Shown: one piece after another, positions 24,036-38,290 of the stretch
Numbering within the stretch: position 1 is the stretch's first letter
Layout of the letters: each line of letters opens with the position of its first letter
Assembly: GCA_963682025.1 (NCBI GenBank)
Contig: OY821519.1
Coordinates: 69,237,025 to 69,301,024, forward strand
DNA: 64,000 bases
Direction of reading: 5' to 3'
Origin: Cordilura impudica
Lineage: Eukaryota; Arthropoda; Insecta; Diptera; Scathophagidae
Program-made: the position numbers and the translations under genes
Notes under the pieces: model-generated
Database searches by the model: none
What the model was told of the DNA's origin: nothing
The model's input: only the letters and a program-made list of their open reading frames with translations

Positions 24036-24927
24036 ACGGAGCCACATGCCACACAGAATACGCTACAAAAATTTACTCAAAGACTAACGAATAATTTCAT
24101 GTAATGGTCCTGTTAATTGTCTTCGGTAAGTTGTTGCTAAATGCGGCCACAAAGTTAGTTTAATTGATATTAAAAATATCGTTTTTTGCTTTGTTTTAAT
24201 TTAAAGTTCTGTAACTCTAAAATAGTCACCCGTTATTTGTATGTAGCTCATGTCGTTATGTATTCATGTAACTATTTTTTCTTGTCAATTTTCACACTCT
24301 AATTTCCTGCTAGTATTTGTGTAATAAGTACTTAGAAACGTATTTAAACATTTCATTAAAACTGACATTTCAAAATTATTATTTCCTTTTTCTATTAATT
24401 AAAAAAATATAATAATTAAAAAATACATAACTGAAGAATTTTACCAACTTTGTCAACATAAAAAAAATAACACAGAAATATATATTCATACAAACCAAAA
24501 AATTTGAAAGGTTTTTGAAGCTTTTGTTATGAAATTTATTGTTGATAATTTATGCGAATCACAATGAATTGTAATTTTAATGGAAAAAAAATAAATGTTT
24601 TGTCATCATCATTATAATTTATCAAATCTCATATTTGACACTTACTTTCTCCAGAATGGTAAAACTAAAAGAAATGTGTGTGACAAAATAGACTTCAAAT
24701 GAAAACAATTTAATTTTTGTGTGTACAAAACTTGAGTACCAACTTACATTCAATTACTGGAAAATGTATTGTTTGGCTCAAACAAATGGTCAGCTCAACT
24801 TAAGATGTGTTTTAATAACAAATGAAATTAAGTTCTTAAATGTATACAGGTTTTATTTACTTAATGCAATTAAGATGAAGAAAATGTTGTATTACAAAGT
24901 AATGTGTGTATATATGTATGTATATGT
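24036..24927. other. AT-rich stretch, no gene seen
   Basis: No coding similarity. It ends in a TATG/TGTA-rich run (24905-24935) that provides the target of the foldback element. Confidence 0.45.
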
Positions 24928-24935
24928 GTATGTAT

Positions 24936-27913
24936 TAGGGTGGCCCTTAATAAAAAAAGTGTTCAAACTCTCGGTCCCACCCCCTAGAAATATGCAAATA
25001 GCAAAAAAACTGAGGAATACAAAGTTTTGGGTCAATCAAAAAAAATTTAGAGGTACCTCAACGCGACTGAAAATTTCAAGTGTGTTTGTTTGTATGGGGA
25101 AAATATGACTTTTTTCAGATTTTACGAAAATTTCGTTCTACACTTTAACTCTTTCGAAAAATTGTTATATGAATTGATATCAGCACTAAATTATCTTTTC
25201 AAACTTCAAAATCGAATAAAAACTCACCAAGAAATAACAAATGCCCCAGACCACTTTTGTGCCAAAAAAGTCTAGGTCATAAATTCTGATGAACAATTTC
25301 TCAACTCTAATAAATTGATTAAAGCTATAATTATTTTTGGTCTTTATACCTATAAGTACTCAGATATATTTTATTATTATTTTAATAAGGCGTTGTTAAC
25401 CTATTGCGAAATGAGACCAATGATGGAAAAATTTTTTGATAAAATTTTGAAAACCCCCTTTTTTTAAGTTTTAAAAAATTTTCTTAAACAAAATTTCAAA
25501 AAATGGATCGGGCACTTTAAGGTTTTACTAAATATCTGTGGTTTTCTGGAATAACCACGTATGTCCATTTTTGTCAGTTTTGAGTTAACGATATTAATTT
25601 TTAACGCTCTTTATATGTATTAAATTTAAAAAAAAAAATATTGACCATTTCTGAGTTTTTTCTTTAAATAACGACGTAACTTAAATGTTTATTAAATTTA
25701 TTTGCAGCACTAACAACGTATGTCAACCTACGTTTGACCGCTGACAAATTATTTTCTCAGAAAACGACACATAGCGACATATGTTGTTATTAATGAAAAA
25801 ATGCAAAATAATTTTGGATTAAGTTTTCAGTTTATAACCACTTATAAAAACTTGTGTGTTTATTTCTGTTATTTTTTGTCACTATTATTTTTGATACGTT
25901 GTGATATTCTCATCTTAAGTCCCGTTAACTTTTTGTTGACGAATAGAAAAATTCATTTTTCAAGCAACAACAACTTATGTCTACATGGGTGGTTGCATTG
26001 GTAGTTTTCTTTTTCAAAGAAAACGACGTTTGTCTACATAAGTTGTTTTATCTGCACACACTTTAAGTGTTATTTACATATTGTTTTCTTCGTCCTTCTC
26101 TAGGATCTATTCCTCTGAAGATTGTTGAATCAAAATTTTATATAAAGTATTTATTGCCTATATCTACAGGACTCTTAAATAAAAAGCTTTAAAAACTTTA
26201 AATCGAGCCCTTCATTTCAAATATAACGTTTTTTGGCTCCCCTGAACATTTTGATTTTATCACATACGTGGTTATTCTAGAAAACCACAGATATATGTTA
26301 GAGATTAACGGTGTGAATTTTTAAGTAAATTCCTCTGGCAGAATTTTTTTTACAAAGATTTTTTTGCGGATTTCGAGAAAAATGAGTCTTTTGTGAAATA
26401 TTCAGTAAATGTACTCTTTCTAAATACTTTTATCAAAAATTTATCGGTTTTCTACTTTTAAATCTTATATTTTATCTTAATTGCCCAAGGTTTCTGAAAA
26501 GAATAATATGACCCCATTATCTCTTTTGGACTTGGGGTCACATATGACCCCAAGCTAATAAAAGGCAATTTATTCAAAAAATTCAAATATTTTGTAAGTG
26601 CTGTTGAATTTTTAGATGTGACGCCTAAAATATAATAACCAAATGTGCAAGTCTTCCATGCTAAAAATTTTGTATAAATCGAACAACGTTAACCCATTCC
26701 TTGCCGAGGCCAAACTTTGAATTTTGGCATATTTAAAAAAATTAATTGTTCTAGAATACTAAATGAAACCCTTACTAAAAATTGTTATATTTTACCGATT
26801 TTTGTGACTTGATGATTATGATGATATTATAATTTGACGTCATTAACCCATTTGGAGTTGACGGCAAAAATGACTCCAAGCTAGTACAGGACGATTAAGT
26901 TAAAAAATTCAAATATTTTGCAAATACTGCTGAATTTCGGATCATTTTAACCCTAGGAGCACTTGGAAGACTTGCACATTTGGTTATTATATTTTAAGCG
27001 TCACGTCGAAAAATTCGACAGCACTTACAAAATATTTGATTTTTTTTAATAAATTGTCTTTTATTAGCTTGGGGTCATATACGACTCCAAGTCCAAAAGG
27101 GTTAATGGCGTCATATTATTCTTTTCAGAAACCCTGGGCAATTAAGATAAAATATAACATTTAAAAGTAGAAAACAGATAAATTTTTTGTAACAAGTATT
27201 TTACAAAAAACTAATTTTTCTCGAAATCCGTAAAAAAATTACTGGCAGAGAAATTTACTTATAAAGTCACACAGTTATTCCTCTAACATATATTTAACAA
27301 AACTTTAAAGTGCCAGAACCATATTTTGAAATTTTGTTAAAGAAAATTTTTTAAAACTTAAGAAAGAGTTTTCAAAATTTTATCAAAAAAATTTTCCATC
27401 TTTGGTTCCATTGCTTAATAGGTAAAAAAAATAGGTAATAAAACAATACTTCATATCTGAGCGCTTATAGGTATAGAGACCAAAATAAATGATGGCTTTA
27501 ATTAATATCTTAAAGTTGAAAAAATTTCCGTAAATTTTCACGACCTATTTATTTTTTTTTTTTTTTTTGGTTCAAAAGTGGTCTGGGGCATTTACTATTT
27601 CTTGTCGAGTTTTTATTCGATTTTGAAGTTATATAGCTTTTTGAAGAGATAATTTAGTCTGAAATCTATTCATATTACAAGATGTCGGAAAAATTAAGCT
27701 ATAGAACGAAATTTTCGTAAAATCTGAAAAAATTCATATTTTCCCCGTATAAACACACTTGAAAATTTCCGTCGTGTTGAGGCACCTCTAATTTTTTTTT
27801 TGATTGGCCCAAAACTATGTATTTCTAAGTTTTTTGCTATTCGCTTATTTCTAGGGGGTGGGACTTTAAATTCGAACACTTTTTTTCCCCTCCATATAAT
27901 GAAGGCCGCCCTA
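24936..27913. mobile_element. Foldback element with ~960-bp arms and 8-bp target duplication
   Basis: Begins TAGGGTGGCCCTTAATAAAA and ends as the inverse of TAGGGCGGCCTTCATTATAT. GTATGTAT flanks both sides (24928-24935, 27914-27921). The arms pair along their length: 24936-26661 (holding the F2 insertion) against 26957-27913, closing at 'accaaatgtgcaagtcttcc' and its inverse. The ~295-bp loop contains a diverged direct copy of an arm segment ('actccaagcta..' at 26870-26940 against 26540-26615). Small inner palindromes such as 'ggggtcacatatgacccc' recur. No transposase. 8-bp duplications are typical of hAT and P superfamilies; the left flank is repetitive, so this needs caution. Confidence 0.8.
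25536..26290. mobile_element. TIR element family F, copy F2 (755 bp), in the left foldback arm
   Basis: CTGTGGTTTTCTGGAATAAC at the left and its inverse at the right. Sequence closely follows F1 at 8536-9251, with an extra ~25 bp near 25975-26000. The intact right foldback arm supplies the empty site ('taaatatatgttagag'), which is equally consistent with a TA duplication around TCTGTGG...CCACAGA or with ATAT around CTGTGG...CCACAG. Confidence 0.85.
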
Positions 27914-28012
27914 GTATGTATATTAGCGTGTTCCGTTGAAAAGACTTTTGTAAAACTTAATATCTCTCAAACTATATGTACTGATAAACTGAACACGGGA
28001 AATTAATTTAAA

Positions 28013-28110
28013 AACAAGTAAGAAAATTACAGTCGGTCTAGACAGAAAGTGATTCTGACAAACATCAGCACAAATTCATTATACCCTGACCACATGGGGT
28101 ATAGGGTAAT
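28013..28110 (+). repeat. Family A repeat reduced to its two ends, copy A3 (~98 bp)
   Basis: ACAAGTAAGAAAATTACAGTC joins directly to 'gacagaaagtgattctgac', 'cagcacaaattcattatacccTgaccacat' and 'ggggtatagggta'. About 690 bp of interior is missing while both termini are kept. Confidence 0.75.
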
Positions 28111-28124
28111 ATTTGAAAATCTTT

Positions 28125-28486
28125 AACATTATTAAAAAAGTAAGAGTTGTTATCCTGCACCTGCGTCTTAAACTCAATATTATAACCAATGTTGGTTAAA
28201 ACTTTCCGTTACTGAAACTTTAAATTTGAATACCAAATAAATATTAAGTTAATTTCTTTTTGGGCAAATTCTATCATAATTTGTTGTTATACAATACAAT
28301 GATCGTGTATTCCATAGAAAGAATTAATTACGAACTGAAGAATTGGATTATTTTTCTCTTCCCAGAGTAGAAAACCTACAAGTTCCTTTAAATTTAATAG
28401 AACACCAATGAAATACATTATTTATCGCAGCTGGCGTTGTAATACCCAAAGTTTTATTCCTAGAATAATTTTTTGACACCTTAGAC
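28125..28486 (+). repeat. Family B repeat, copy B2, left part
   Basis: Shares blocks with B1 at 11594-11995 and its start with B3 at 56786. The repeat is cut by the hAT at 28487 and resumes at 31095. Confidence 0.6.
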
Positions 28487-31086
<2,600 letters not shown>

Positions 31087-31094
31087 CCTTAGAC

Positions 31095-31205
31095 GTTATA
31101 CGATAATTCAAAAAAAATTTCAAATGATTCTTGGCTAAAAATATTCAGATATTAATATCAAAAAAAAAAATTTTTTTAATATTTTTTCTTAACACACTAC
31201 GATGA
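31095..31205 (+). repeat. Family B repeat, copy B2, right part
   Basis: Continues 28486 across the hAT: 'aatttcaaatgattcttggctaaaaatattcagatattaatat' aligns with 11880-11925 of B1. Confidence 0.6.
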
Positions 31206-31238
31206 ATATATAACAGTATTTACACATATTTTATCAAA

Positions 31239-32010
31239 ACAAGTAAGAAAATTATAGTCGGTCTAGACCGACTATACGATACCTTATACCATGCGTTTAG
31301 AGACCTTATACCATGCGTTTAGAAAATAAGCATAAACCAAATTTGAGTGGGATTTTTATTAATTTTTTCGGCTGCAGATATGACCAAGTCCATATCGGAT
31401 GCTATACCTATATGGGGACTAGGCCCAAAATGGACCGATCCTGACCATGTTTCGTAAAGTCTCTTGTATTTTGCAAAAATATATACAAACAAAATTTGAG
31501 AAGAATCAGTGCAATATTTTTGGTTTTCGATAGATTTAAGTGAAGATCGGGAAGCAGCTCTATATGGGGCCTATGACTAAGAGTTGTCCAATAGGGATTA
31601 TTTTTGGACTACTGATTAATGGATGTAATATATACATACAAACCCAATTTGGCTAAGATTTGTATGATAATTTGGATCTTATGGCAATATATGTTGATTT
31701 CATAGGGGTCATTTGTATGGGGGCTAGGTCTGAACATGGACCGATTCTCACCACTTTCAATAGTGTTCATCCCATGACCGATAGAAGAATAAATACCAAA
31801 TTTTATCCAAATATATTCATATTTGCTACCTGCAGTATGATTACAAGCTTTATATGGACACACAGACGGACGGACATCGTTAAATCGAATCAGATAGTGA
31901 TTCTGATTCGATCGGTATAATTAAAGATGGGTGTATGTCAAATATTTTTGGTTGTTACAAACAGCAGCACAAAGTCATTATACCCAAACCACATAGTGGT
32001 ATAGGGTATA
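31239..32010 (+). mobile_element. Family A repeat, copy A4
   Basis: Complete ends: ACAAGTAAG with the perfect ATAGTCGGTCT half-palindrome, and CCACATAGTGGTATAGGGTATA. 'ataccttataccatgcgtttaga' is tandemly doubled near 31277-31320. Confidence 0.9.
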
Positions 32011-32017
32011 AAAAACG

Positions 32018-35000
32018 CAGAAATAAATATAAAAGTATTTAAAGGAAAATACTGATGTACATAAAACCGAGTGATCGATTATTTTCAAAATCAAGAATTA
32101 CTGTTTAAAAAAGAGGGGATCTAAAAAACATTTACTTTTTAAGGAAATGAAATTTTTAAGAGAATGTACATTTTAAAAAAAGTACTTCTTAAGAATAGGT
32201 ACTTTTCAAAAATGTAGTTTTTAAAAAAAGTACTTTCTTAAGAATAGGTACTTCTAAAAAAAGGTACTTTTTAAAAAAAAGGAGCTGTATTAAGTAAAGA
32301 TATTTTTTGTAAGAAAAGTAACTTTAAAAAACAATTTTTAAGAATATATAACTTTTAAAATGAGATATTTTTTAAAGAAAATATTTTTTTTAATATTTTG
32401 ATAAATGTACTTTTTAAAAAAAAATATTTTTTTAGAAACGATACTTGAAAAAAGGTATTTTTTTTAGAAACGGCACTTTCAACAAAAATAGTAAATCTTT
32501 TAGAAAGTTACTTTTTTAAGAAAAGGTAGTTTTTATGAAGTGGTAATATTTTAAGAAAAGGTGCTTGTTTAGAAAAGATAATTTTTAAAGAACGGTAACT
32601 TTTTGAAAAAGTTAATTTTTAAATATAGGGTATTTTTTAGAAAATAGTACTTTTTAAAAGGAGATAAAGTACTTTATACGGAGTTATATTTTCAACAGTT
32701 TGTTCACATTTTCATTCAAATCTTGAGGGAAAAAAATAAAATTTTCTAAAAAAGGGTAGTTTTTTACGAAAATTGACTTTATTTAAAAATCAGAACTTTA
32801 AGAAAATACTTTTTTAAGAAGAGGTGTTCTTTCAAGAATTGGTAATCTTTTTAAAAAAATAGTGCATTTTTAAAAAAGGTACTGTTTTTTAGAAAAGGTA
32901 CTTTTTCAAAAATAATTAATTTTTAGAAAAGAAACGTTTTAATAAAAAAATATTTTTTGATAAAGGTTACTTTGTTAGAAAGGGTAAAAAATTTAATTTC
33001 TTAAGTGAATTTAATTTTTAAGAACAGGTTATTTAAAAAAATTAAAATTTAAGAAAATTAAATTCTTATAGAGTATGTTTCTTTTTAAAATAAGATCCAT
33101 TTAAAAAAAAAGTACTTTTTAAGGAAAGTGTACTCTTTAAAAAAGGATACTTATTTAAAAAAATAATTTTAAAATAAAATTCATTATTTTTCAAAAAGGT
33201 ACTTTTTTTTAGAAAAAGGTACTTTAAAAATAAAGATACTTTTTTAAAAAAGGTACATTTTTAAGAAAAGATACTTGTTTAAAGAAGGTAGTTTTTAAGA
33301 AAAGGTACTATTTTAAAGAAGATACTTTTTTTAAAATGGTACATTTTTAAAAAAAAGGGTACTTTAAAAAAGGGTACTGTTTTAAAAAAATTTGCTTTTT
33401 TAAACAAGAGAAATTTTTTTAAAAAAAAGTGACACTTTAAAAACAAGGTACTTGTTTAAAAAAAGGTTAATTAAACAAAAAGAAATTTTAAAAAAGGTTA
33501 CATTTTTATAAAAGGGTACTTTTTTAAAGAAGGGTGGTTTTTCAAAAAAAATTTAGTTTTTTAAGCGAATGGTACTTTTTTTAAAAAAGAGTAGTTTTTT
33601 CTAAAAAAGGGTAGTTTTTTATGAAAATTTACTTTATTTAAAAATCAGAACTTTAAGAAAATACTTTTTTAAGAAGAGGTGTTCTTTCAAGAATTGGTAA
33701 TCTTTTTAAAAAAATAGTGCATTTTTAAAAAAGGTACTGTTTTTTAGAAAAGGTACTTTTTCAAAAATAATTAATTTTTAGAAAAGAAACGTTTTAATAA
33801 AAAAATAGTTTTTGATAAAGGTACTTTGTTAGAAAGGGTAAAAAATTTAATTTCTTAAGTGAATTTAATTTTTAAGAACAGGTTATTTAAAAAAATTAAA
33901 ATTTAAGAAAATTAAATTCTTATAGAGTATGTTTCTTTTTAAAATAAGATCCATTTAAAAAAAAAAGTACTTTTTAAGGAAAGTGTACTCTTTAAAAAAG
34001 GATACTTATTTAAAAAAATACTTTTAAAATAAAATTCACTATTTTTCTAAAAGGTACTTTTTTTAGAAAAAGGTACTTTACAAATAAAGATACTTTTTTA
34101 AGAAAAGGTACAGTTTTAAGAAAAGATACTTGTTTAAAGAAGGTAGTTTTTAAGAAAAGGTACTATTTTAAAGAAGATACTTTTTTTAAAATGGTACATT
34201 TTTAAAAAAAAGTGTACTTTAAAAAAGGGTACTGTTTTAAAAAAATTTGCTTTTTTAAACAAGAGAAATTTTTAAAAAAAAAGTGACACTTTAAAAACAA
34301 GGTCAAGTACCTTAAAAAAAGGTTAATTAAAAAAAAGGTTACATTTTTATAAAAGGGTACTTTTTTAAAGAAGGGTGGTTTTTCAAAAAAATTTTAGTTT
34401 TTTAAGCGAATGGTACTTTTTTTAAAAAAGAGTACTTTTTTAAACAAGGGGAGGGTACTTTTTTTAAAAAAGTTTTAATTTTCCTTTTTTGAAAAAAGGG
34501 TACATTTTAAAAAAGGGTACTCTTGAAAATGATGTACTTTTTTAAATAAAGCTACTTTTTTTTAACAACATTTTGCTTTTTTTTTTTTAAAGGCACTACT
34601 TATTTAAGAATTATATTTTTTCTTTTATATCGTGAAAACGATAAAAAAAAATATGTGCCAATATGTGCTTAGAGTAATGTGACACGTGCGGTATAGCCAT
34701 GCACATGAAGCAAGGGCCACAACTACAATGACTACAGCAATACGAAGAATTACAACATATACATACATACCTTATAAAAAAAAACAACAAACACACTGAA
34801 CACTTTTATTTTTTCATATTTTTCCATTCATATTTTCATTCATATCTCGTGACCCATTAAAGCAATTATGATGTTTTTAACAGGCACGTCCTTTGGAAAC
34901 GAAGAGACGGACAGACGGTCATCTCTATATCAACTTCCCTTATTATAAGGATCAAGAAAATGTATGGTTTTGGGGTCTCCGGAATTTATTTCAATGCGTT

Positions 35001-35060
35001 ACAAACGGAATGACAAACCTATATATACTCCCTGCGCAGTGGTGTGGAGAGTATAAAAGT
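32018..35060 (-). mobile_element. Family D element with 2.5-kb minisatellite tail, copy D3
   Basis: Minus strand: head CTCCACACCACTGCGCAGGG, 'tatataggtttgtcattccgtttgtaacg', the mini-me core 'cttgatccttataataaggg.agttgatat' and a GTCTGTCC run (34915-34945). The body ends in 'attggcacat', a T run and the 'atcgttttcacgat' hairpin (34620-34665). The tail (32090-34600) is a degenerate 'GTACC' array. The distal flank 'attattttcaaaatcaa' is shared with D2. Confidence 0.75.
32090..34600. repeat. Degenerate 'AAAGGTACTTTTTTAA' minisatellite with an 855-bp duplication
   Basis: Units of about 16-25 bp. From 32746 a block starting 'ctaaaaaagggtagtttttt' recurs at 33601 and stays nearly identical for most of its length (for example 'aagaagaggtgttctttcaag' at 32817 and 33672), with a few small indels. 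Confidence 0.85.
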
Positions 35061-35100
35061 TCTGCAGCTTAAAAGAATTTTGTTTTTTTTTTAAGTTTTA

Positions 35101-35276
35101 GTCTGGCATATGTAATATCAACAATGAAATGTAGCTTGAAGCTAAAACTAAAACTAAATACTATATAAAGGTGTTGAATTTAACACCCTTTTTCCTGCTA
35201 ACGAGCAATTTGATTTGAGTCTGGCATATATAACTTTATCAACTAAATGTCGGCTAAAGCTAAAACTAAAAATCTA
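35101..35276 (+). repeat. Two direct copies of a ~58-bp segment
   Basis: 'gtctggcatatgtaatatcaac.aatg...gctaaaactaaaa' at 35101-35158 and a similar 'gtctggcatatataactttatcaactaaatgtcgg..gctaaaactaaaa' at 35219-35276. Confidence 0.55.
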
Positions 35277-35290
35277 TTTAAAAATACAAA

Positions 35291-35963
35291 GTAATATTTC
35301 GAAAATGTTAAGAAAGAAAAATTGTATGTCAAACGGAAGAACCTTAGGGCAGACATTTTAGTTCATCAAACTTTTACTTTTTACAATTTTAAACAAATTA
35401 ATTAATTTTAATGTTAAGGCGAAGCAATTGCCCCTTCACCGGCCACCAACATTAATATAACTTTCTTTTATTCTTTGTATTTTTATTTATTTATTTTTTT
35501 TTTTTTTTCAAAAATAACACATAGGTGTCTTTTATAATTTGTAAAAAAAAAAAACTATAAATTAAAATTCATACAGTAACTACTCGTAAAAAATAGGTGA
35601 TTGAACATACATACATACATATATAGACATTTCTTTAAAGAGTCGTCTGCTTATTGACCGAATTAAAAATTTTCCAATATGTCTGTACAAACAAGCAAAA
35701 TAAACAAATAAATAAAATGTGTAAAATTAAATAAAACTGTTACGTATTAAATTTTTTTTATCACACTCATCAAATACCCTACCATACAGTGTACATACGG
35801 GAGTTGTTTGGTAATTATTGGTAATAGTAATGAAAGATGTTAGTGAAAATACTAATGGAAATTTCTCTTCCGTTTTAGTATCGAATCAGTAGACTTCAAC
35901 TTTCAGTTGATCACAATTTGGAATTAATATAACTAATGGTCAGTAAGTTGTATCATTTTTGAT
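35291..35963. other. AT-rich stretch, no gene seen
   Basis: T run at 35490-35509 and A run at 35547-35558. No coding similarity. Confidence 0.45.
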
Positions 35964-35978
35964 CCCCCCCCCCCCCCC
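35964..35978. repeat. C15 homopolymer
   Basis: Fifteen consecutive C just before the D4 head. Striking in DNA this AT-rich; length likely variable or sequencing-sensitive. Confidence 0.9.
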
Positions 35979-35982
35979 ATTT

Positions 35983-36756
35983 TTATACCCTACACACCAG
36001 TGTGCTGAGGGTATATATAAGTTTGTCACTCCGTCTGTAATAACTAGAAAAAATCTGGACCTTACAAAATATATATATTCTTGATCTTTATAATAAGCGG
36101 AGTTGATATAGCCATGTCCGTCCGTCCGTCTGTGGTAATTGCGATCACGCCATGAATAGGTTCAGATGTGTTGCTCATTTTTATTGAAAATGATTCAGTG
36201 ACAACTTGAGCCGGTTGCTGTTTAAAATTATCCAAATTAGTTTAATAGAACCCGAGATTTCAATGAAAATGTAACATATTATTTTTTTTCTATATTATTC
36301 TTGTTATTAACTATTGTTATTCTAGATATTCTGTGTGGTAGATGTAATTGTTGTTGTTATTTCGATCGTTGTGTTTGTAGTATATGCTAAATGAGTGTAT
36401 ATGTATTGGTATACTCCACATATCCTATTAGTTTAAGCTGGTATTGCCACACTTTTTAACGTTATCTCAAAATAAATACAAAAAATCACCAATATGAAAG
36501 AAAAATAATAATAAAAAAGCAAATTTGTTTTAAAAAAAATTTCTAGTTATTTATAAAAAAAATTAAACATCTTTTGATAGATATTAATAAAATTAAAAAT
36601 TAATCAGATTTTCATAATTTTTTTGCAATACTTGAAATACAGCGATGCCAACTTTTTCCAAGCAAAAATCGTAATAGCGCATTTCTAGCACGAAAAGCGA
36701 TAAGTTCTCATCGCTATTTAGATGTAAGCAATTTTTCTTTTAATAGCTCTAAAAGT
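35983..36756 (+). mobile_element. Family D (mini-me-like) element, copy D4
   Basis: Head TTATACCCTACACACCAGTG..CTGAGGGTATA, 'aagtttgtcactccgtctgtaat', (TA)n-'ttcttgatctttataataagcgg', GTCCGTCCGTCC; then 'gttgctgtttaaaattatccaaat', 'tattgccacactttttaacgttatc' and 'aaaaaatcaccaatatgaaag'. It ends 'agatgtaagcaatttttcttttaatagctct'. The order matches D1. It is interrupted by the 77-bp element at 36640-36716 and followed at once by D5 in the same orientation. Confidence 0.75.
36640..36716. mobile_element. 77-bp miniature hAT-like element
   Basis: Termini CAGCGATGCCAACTT and (inverse) TAGCGATGAGAACTT are those of hAT-C at 12498-15287. The interior keeps the 'gcgcattt' and 'aaaagcg' subterminal motifs. 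D1 has no counterpart sequence at this point, which supports insertion. No clear 8-bp duplication. Confidence 0.55.
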
Positions 36757-38290
36757 TTTTATACCCTCCACACCTCAGCGGCAGAGTGTATATATAGGTT
36801 TGTCATTCCGTTTGTAACGTCCCCATCCGGTATATATATATATATATATATTCCTGATCCTTATCACAGCACGAGTTGATATAGCGATGTCCGTCTGTCT
36901 GTTGAAATCACGCTCATTCACAAAATAAACCATTTACCTGAGTAGAGTTACGATAGTATCATTTGCCAATATTCGCACCAGGTTGGTATTTAAAGTTTGG
37001 TAAATCGGGCATCATTGTGCTTAGATACGAGCGAAAATATGTGGACACCTCTCAAAAAAACAAAAGACTCAGTGTGTTTGTTGTCATAGTTTAGTGGTTG
37101 AATACAATAGTTGTGCAACAACATTCACAGTTCAAAAAAAAGCCAAAAAATAATGCAATCAGACCAACAAACACAACTATGAACTATGTTAGTAGTATTG
37201 CCACATATTTTTTTATCGTTATCACGATATAATAAAAAATCGCCAATATGAAAAAAAAAATATTATAAAAAGCGAAAAATTAAAAATGCAAAATGAAAAA
37301 TTAAAAATTAAAAATTAAAAATTAAAAATTAAAAATTAAAAATTAAAAATTATAAATTAAAAATTAAAAATTAAAAATTAAAAATTAAAATTTAAAAATT
37401 AAAAATTAAAAATTAAAAATTAAAAATTAAAAATTAAAAATTAAAAATTAAAAATTAAAAATTAAAAATTAAAAATTAAAAATTAAAAATTAAAAATTAA
37501 AAATTAAAAATTAAAAATTAAAAATTAAAAATTAAAAATTAAAAGTTAAAAATTAAAAATTAAAAATTAAAAATTAAAAATTAAAAATTAAAAATTAAAA
37601 ATTAAAAATTAAAAATTAAAAATTAAAAATTAAAAATTAAAAATTAAAAATTAAAAATTAAAAATTAAAAATTAAAAATTAAAAATTAAAAATTAAAAAT
37701 TAAAAATTAAAAATTAAAAATTAAAAATTAAAAATTAAAAATTAAAAATTAAAAATTATAAATTAAAAATTAAAAATTAAAAATTAAAAATTAAAAATTA
37801 AAAATTAAAAATTAAAAATTAAAAATTAAAAATTAAAAATTAAAAATTAAAAATTAAAAATTAAAAATTAAAAATTAAAAATTAAAAATTAAAAATTAAA
37901 AATTAAAAATTAAAAATTAAAAATTAAAAATTAAAAATTAAAAATTAAAAATTAAAAATTAAAAATTAAAAATTAAAAATTAAAAATTAAAAATTAAAAA
38001 TTAAAAATTAAAAATTAAAAATTAAAAATTAAAAATTAAAAATTAAAAATTAAAAGTTAAAAATTAAAAATTAAAAATTAAAAATTAAAAATTAAAAATT
38101 AAAAATTAAAAATTAAAAATTGAAAATTAAAAATTAAATATGAAAACTGAAAACTGAAAAATGAAAAAGGAATAATTAAAAATTAAAAATGACAAAAATG
38201 AAAAAGGAAAAATAAAAATCAAAAATGACAAAATTGAAAAATGAAAAACGAAAAACGAAAAATGAAAATTGAAAAATCTAAAATTAGAAT
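36757..38290 (+). mobile_element. Family D element with (AAAAATT)n tail, copy D5
   Basis: Head TTTTATACCCTCCACACCTCAG, '(ta)n ttcctgatccttatcacagcacgagttgatatagcgatgtccgtctgtctg', then 'agtattgccacatatttttttatcgttatcacgatat' and 'aaaaatcgccaatatg'. The tail is the heptamer satellite 37294-38139 plus a decayed AAAATGAAAAAC zone to about 38290. Confidence 0.75.
37294..38139. repeat. (AAAAATT)n satellite, ~845 bp
   Basis: About 120 heptamer units with very few variants (TATAAATT near 37351 and 37757, AAAAGTT near 37542 and 38054). Homogeneity falls sharply after 38140, where units become AAAATGA/AAAAACG-like. Confidence 0.97.

Noticed and set aside
24719..25108. 129-codon frame
   Set aside because: Runs across the foldback boundary and its target duplication, so it cannot be an old gene; no similarity.
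31660..31920. Recurring 'MDLMAIYVDFIGVICMGARSE' open frames as a conserved protein
   Set aside because: The frame appears only because family A copies are similar as DNA. It overlaps open frames on the other strand, breaks in many copies, and runs into the (GGAC)n tract.
32090..34600. CRISPR array
   Set aside because: Units are degenerate and contiguous with no distinct spacers; eukaryotic minisatellite.
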